Shown: in pieces, positions 55,640 through 60,000 of the stretch
Layout: every line of letters begins with the position of its first letter
How positions within the stretch are numbered: position 1 is the stretch's first letter
From: Bugula neritina
Lineage: Eukaryota; Bryozoa; Gymnolaemata; Cheilostomatida; Bugulidae
Direction of reading: 5' to 3'
Length of the DNA: 60,000 nt
NCBI GenBank assembly: GCA_964035545.1
Contig: OZ037768.1
Span: 18,953,700-19,013,699, forward strand
Program-made: the position numbers and the translations under genes
Notes under the pieces: model-generated
Told to the model about the DNA's origin: nothing
The model's input: only the letters and a program-made list of their open reading frames with translations
Database searches by the model: none

Positions 55640-57680
55640 TAGGATAATTAACAATCCTTCTGTAGCAGTATCTGCATAAACACTTACACGTGCAACATAA
55701 CTTGTTTCCTCACCATCATCACCACTGTCATTCGCACTACTCTCACCATTATTAGAATCAACCATCTGCACTAAATCATGATTTTCTTCTGCCTCATCGC
55801 AAAACTGTTTCATGAGAGCAAGCTCTCTCTGACTCTTTTAAATAGTGCTGACAAGTACACTGGTATGCTGCATTACAAAGATATTATGAATAACTATTTG
55901 AAAGCATGAAATCAGCATGTGTTTTAATTTATAAAGCAATAGTGTTAGCGTAAGAGTGCAAAGTTGAAACATGTAAGGTTTACAGAGAAATAGGAAGTCA
56001 CAATATCATTGTTAGCCATGTATGAGTTTAGAAAGTTTTAGAAGTTTTATTAGTGTAAGCAAAGCAGTAAAATTTGTCAATACTTATCTGAAACTTGTTC
56101 TACAAAACAAATAAAAATTGTTCGAGAATACAATGCTTTAAGAATACAATTCATATAACTAACCAGGATATATGAAGGAAATCCATAAATTGTAGCATCA
56201 TGCTAGCAATCACCCTCAACACAATAGCGGGATGATCTTTATGGAAGAGATGAGTTGCTACCTTGCTTGGCTTGGTGAAGACGCTTGACCTCAGCAACTC
56301 CACATATGTCTATCGGAGTTCTATCAATTTCATGATGAGGAACATATAGCATGGCGTTTTCAATGACCAGATTGGATTTCTACATCACCACTATCTCTCA
56401 ACAGTTTGAAAACATCGAAAGCATCATTTATCGTGAGATGTTGAGCCCGGATCAGCCTATCAAGTTTCCCTTGCACTACTGCCGATTCACCATCTGCCTC
56501 TCCTTTCCCATGCCTGCTACCAAAGAAATTCCATGTGACATTGAATGGAATGTTATATGACTGTTCGATGTTATGCATTGGCAGTTTGCTCTTGTATTGA
56601 GCTGCACAGCCATCAGACCACATAGCAACATCTGTAACTTTTGGGTATAAAAGATTGTAGGTGTGATCCTAATACTGTCATGAAGTGTTGCACAGCATAT
56701 GCGTCATGTTTGAGGTCATTGGAGATGATTACTAATGAGTCACGTTTTACAGTAGCATTTGATGGAAAAATTAAAACAAATGGGTGAATTGTTACTGATT
56801 TATGACAGTAGTAAGCAGACTGGGCCTCCGCAAATTGTCCACACATAATTTTCAGCAAAGTCAGCAACAACTACTACCTGTCCAGACTTTAATGATGCTT
56901 TACATTTGGTAAATGCAGAAAATTGCGAGATACAGTTGTAAAGGTGGTATGTAAATGTTTTTAATTGACTATACAACTCATTTGCTAACTCCCATCTCTC
57001 TCCTCTTGCAACTACTTTTCGTATTCGACAAATCTCTTTTTCATTGATGTATTCAGTCACCTTCGACCATTTAATGTATGATAGCTTCACACAGTCATCA
57101 TCTTGACTCCATTGTTGAAGTAGATCATTTATTCTGCCCACTCCACAAAGGCTGCATTTCCCGTCGATATGCGGAAAAGAGCGCAAGCTGCACACAGTGG
57201 CTTTGGTGGTCTCTACCTCATTTGATAAGTCCAGTGGTATATTGATGAGGCTTTTTGCTGCTGAAGGTTGAATAGCAGCAAGCAAGCTTTTTATATTGTC
57301 ACATGTGTCACAAAGACATTGCAGAGACTTGGATGCACTCATGAGTGACGTCACAAGGCTTCAACTTATCAAAAGTGGTCTTTTTGGTAGAAACCTCCGG
57401 ATGTTCAGTCTTATAAATGTCAAAAACATGTTGCCTGGAAAATTTAAGTACCCTGAGTATATTCCCTTTGCGTTGTTTATTCAGGTAAGTTGTCATTACT
57501 TGGTCACTGTAATAAAAAATCCTAACAGAGTCAACAACTTTCAGTGGTGTCAGATTCTTACCTTTTTGTGATATATAATGAAAGCGGTTCCTAGATATCT
57601 TTATGCATTCGCTTACTGCTGACTTATTACAGCTGGCAAGTTTTTTAACCAACACTTTTTCAACTGTCGGCTATAACTTG
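55640..57680 (-). pseudogene. Second DDE-like transposon gene (SDGCAAQYKSK family)
   Basis: Minus-strand frames in order: KKLASCNKSAVSECIKISRN (57650), RKGNILRVLKFSRQHVFDIY, then CLCDTCDNIKSLLAAI (57300), CSLCGVGRINDLLQQW, GQVVVVADFAENYVW (56870), the shifted AQSAYYCHKSVTIHPFVLIF, KRDSLVIISNDLKHDAYAVQ, MWSDGCAAQYKSKLPM (56620), NVTWNFFGSRHGKGEADGES and LDRLIRAQHLTINDAFDVFK. A shifted tail has MLYVPHHEIDRTPIDICGV and an acidic end (SSANDSGDDGEE, 55720). DFAEN, SDGC..Q and GRHGKGEAD-type blocks suggest an RNase H-fold transposase; it differs in context from the gene at 28948-30696 but shares the DGCA.Q.K core. Several frameshifts and stops. Confidence 0.6.
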
Positions 57681-57699
57681 ATCCTCATTGTCATTCACG

Positions 57700-58040
57700 G
57701 TTGACATAGTCCCTAGCAACTTTGACTCAGTTGAATCAACTGGGCCAGAGTTGACTGATAATAGACCCGTTTCCATAGTTAGGTATACTAGGTCTATATG
57801 AACTTACCTCAAACTTGGTATTCTTAGACATACTCAACGTTTGAGATAATTAGTACAGAGATTTATTGGCACGTCTACCTTTGACAGCGTCAGTGTAAGA
57901 AAAGGCTGAACAGCGTGTTCGTTGCACATGACTGGGGCACTTCAAAATTGGCGGGTTAATTCCGCCCACTTTCTCTACCGAGCACACATGAGTTAGTTGT
58001 TTAACAGATTGCTAAATTTAGCTTGTCTATCATAATTTAA
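57700..58040. other. No gene recognised
   Basis: Sequence between two decayed elements; no frame or repeat identified. Confidence 0.4.
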
Positions 58041-58059
58041 TTTCTGTGTGGATTTGACA

Positions 58060-59363
58060 ATGTTAAACTTTTTTGAATCATTTGTTTGTCATTGTTCTTT
58101 GGATAAAGGGTCTTCAAATCTCTAGGATGAGTGTCTGGCAGCACTCTACCTTGTAGTGCAGCTAGTGATGGCATTTTATCACTTATTGAAGTATTTCCTA
58201 AATTTTTCACGCTATTCTAAAATGTTTGGCCTTCAGCTTGGCATCTTTTTAGCAAAACCTTTGTGACCCTATCATACCTTTTAGGGCATCCATTACTTGG
58301 CAGATACCCTGGTAAAAATGTGAAATGCCCAATACCTTGTTCATTCAAAAATCTTTTGAACTGTAGACTAGTAAACTGTGGCCTATTATCACTTTCTAGT
58401 ACACTCTCAATGCCAAACTTGGCAAATGTTTTCTCAAACTTTCCGTCTTTAATTGCTCAATATTTAACCACATGCTTAAGTAATCTACAATTAGCATTGA
58501 ATCATTACCATCCAAAAACAACAAGTTAGGGTTCTACTGTATGAAAGGGTATTTTAGTGTTTTGTTTTTTGTTTTGCACTGTTGCTCAATTTTTTCTCTA
58601 CATTGCATGTATGGCTGAATTATTTCCTTAATTTGATTGTTCATGCCAGTTTTAAATACTGCTGTTTTTGCCAATACTTTTATTTTTAACAATATATTGA
58701 TGTCATTTCTGTAGCTTTTGCAAAATCCTCGTTTGTTTTGATAGATACTACCAGTCTTGACTAACAAATAGAAATGCATCACAAATTCCAATCTCATAGC
58801 ACCATAGCCAATTTCTTCTCATCAAAACTGCATAGTTTTTTATCTGGTAGCCATTCATTAAATACAAATAGTTTGAGTGCCTGCAGTTCTCTGTTGCTCA
58901 AAACTGCTTGCTTGTTTTCTGCTGTAATTTGAGCAGAGCAAAATATGATTTCAAGATCAAATTCTGCGACATTTACAAATGCTTCTATTTCATGATAAGA
59001 TGCTGTACTCAGCATATCTCTGTTAAACTGCCTAGGATCTATGCAACGTCCTATTTGATTGTTAGGCTATTCTGCTATTGCAGAGGGTGAAACCCAACCT
59101 GCAAGCTCATTGCATTTTTGAATAGTTTCTAATTTTTCAAGCCTACCAAGCTCAGCTTTTACTTTTGGTTTTACATTCATGGCAACATGCCTAACATCAC
59201 ATACTACTGGTTTAGCCTCCGGTCTTAGTGTTATGTGGTGTTCTATGTTCAGTTTTCCAAACCCATCAAAAACATCCTTGAATTTTTCAACTATCAAATT
59301 ACTGCTATCTACCTGTTCTATCTGTTCTGGTTCTATTAGACCAAACTGCATGGTAGTTGGCAA
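58060..59363 (-). pseudogene. Gypsy/Ty3 pol relic: RT start fused to linker and integrase
   Basis: Minus strand in order: VEKFKDVFDGFGKLNIEHHI, LRPEAKPVVCDVRHVAM and LEKLETIQKCNELAGWVSPS (59310-59070, the beginning of Gypsy RT), then ASYHEIEAFVNVAEFDLEII and NRELQALKLFVFNEWLPDKK (59010-58860, the linker after RNase H), then the zinc-binding/LFWPGM-like GMNNQIKEIIQPYMQCREKI (58650), FLDGNDSMLIVDYLS (58510) and SDN.PQFTSLQFKRFLNEQG (58400-58330). The RT palm and RNase H between 59067 and 59015 are gone, so the fusion is a large deletion. Many stops. Confidence 0.85.
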
Positions 59364-59439
59364 GCTTAAATTATGTGTGTATTTTCAGTGGTTATATAGA
59401 ACTCAGATTTATAGTTTTAAAAGGTTTTAAAAGCAGTGA

Positions 59440-60000
59440 TGTTTGTTTGTTTCTTTGTTTTTATTTTGTCATAGTAGGGAAAAAATTAATTGAGAAAAAA
59501 ATAAACAAAATGACAGGGCCTATGGCGCAATAGCACTGTAGCTAGTCGAGGCACCGAGCCATGAATGGTTGACAGTTATATAAGATTTTTGTTTAGGTTT
59601 TTGGAAGTTTTAGCAACTTAAAAAGTATTATTTTTTTATCTGGAAATTTGCCATTAGATGGTCTCTCAGGGCAAGTTTGAAACCAGCCTCCCTCCCCACA
59701 GCACGAATAGAACTAGGCAATTTATTCCATAGCGTCGAACATTGGAATTCCACTCTTCGTTGACCTGCAGCAGTTGATGATGGAGGAGTTTGTAGGCTGA
59801 ACTCTGAAAATCTTGTGGGATAGTTATGTGTGAGATGTGTTAGTTGAGAATAGTAAAGTTTATGTGAGAGCAGTATTAGTTTGAATTTGTGTAGAGTGTG
59901 AATAGGCATGATTGAAGAACTAAGAAACAGTGGTTTAGATGGGGAAAGGTGATGCTTTTTATATATAATTCTCAGTATTTTCTTTTGCAGTAAATGTAGT
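59440..60000 (-). pseudogene. LINE 3' end: C-terminus and tail, continues beyond the window
   Basis: The frame is open from the window edge (LQKKILRIIYKKHHLSPSKP) through IMPIHTLHKFKLILLSHKLY, THNYPTRFSEFSLQTPPSST, GQRRVEFQCSTLWNKLPSSI and FKLALRDHLMAN to a stop at 59628. This is the usual C-terminal end of Jockey/CR1/L2-like LINEs. Past the stop the strand ends in an A-rich tail with AACAAAC-type repeats near 59435-59470. Whether the full element is intact cannot be told from this window. Confidence 0.85.

Overview
This is nuclear DNA of an animal, AT-rich, with intron-split genes (GT..AG introns, mostly short) and many transposable elements. Two complete cellular genes are present: a metazoan-type AASDHPPT phosphopantetheinyl transferase and a secreted BBE-type FAD oxidoreductase. 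The gene content and the Penelope, BEL, Gypsy, hAT and Harbinger mix fit a non-bilaterian such as a sponge or cnidarian, but the sequence does not settle the taxon.

Layout. 1-2970 is AT-rich simple-repeat DNA. 2978-8816 is a complete, very young LTR retrotransposon on the minus strand: 474-bp LTRs that look identical, 4-bp TSD TTAG, and a single ORF that is Gag-like with a C-terminal hydrophobic region; no pol is recognisable. A diverged LTR of the same family lies at 9242-9684. 10003-13046 (+) is a five-exon AASDHPPT gene whose exons join in frame to 305 aa. 14569-20328 (-) is a ten-exon BBE-like gene whose exons join in frame to 545 aa, with signal peptide and hydrophobic tail. The two genes converge.

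21.6-34.5 kb is a stack of nested elements: a broken BEL/Pao gag, a 240-bp hAT MITE, and three copies of a Penelope-like retroelement (RT with YRDD motif, zinc-binding Cys cluster, GIY-YIG endonuclease). A 3-kb hAT element with perfect 8-bp TSD sits inside another DNA transposon (about 25638-31082), and a 589-bp solo LTR with 5-bp TSD sits inside the GIY-YIG region of Penelope copy 2. Hammerhead ribozyme folds lie downstream of Penelope copies 1 and 2. Two more, with intact cores, lie in opposite orientation in the perfect 138-bp arms of a 561-bp inverted-repeat unit at 25053-25613.

34.5-60 kb holds further decayed elements: Penelope and LINE fragments, a Gypsy integrase with polypurine tract and 3' LTR, a PHD-ORF1 LINE with an in-frame internal deletion, a second LINE copy on the minus strand, a 2.3-kb tandem array carrying Harbinger transposase pieces, a second DDE-like transposon gene, a Gypsy pol relic, and the 3' end of a LINE leaving the window at 60000.

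The most unusual items are the hammerhead set, above all the divergent pair in the palindrome, and the autonomous-looking LTR element that encodes only a Gag-like protein with a possible membrane segment.
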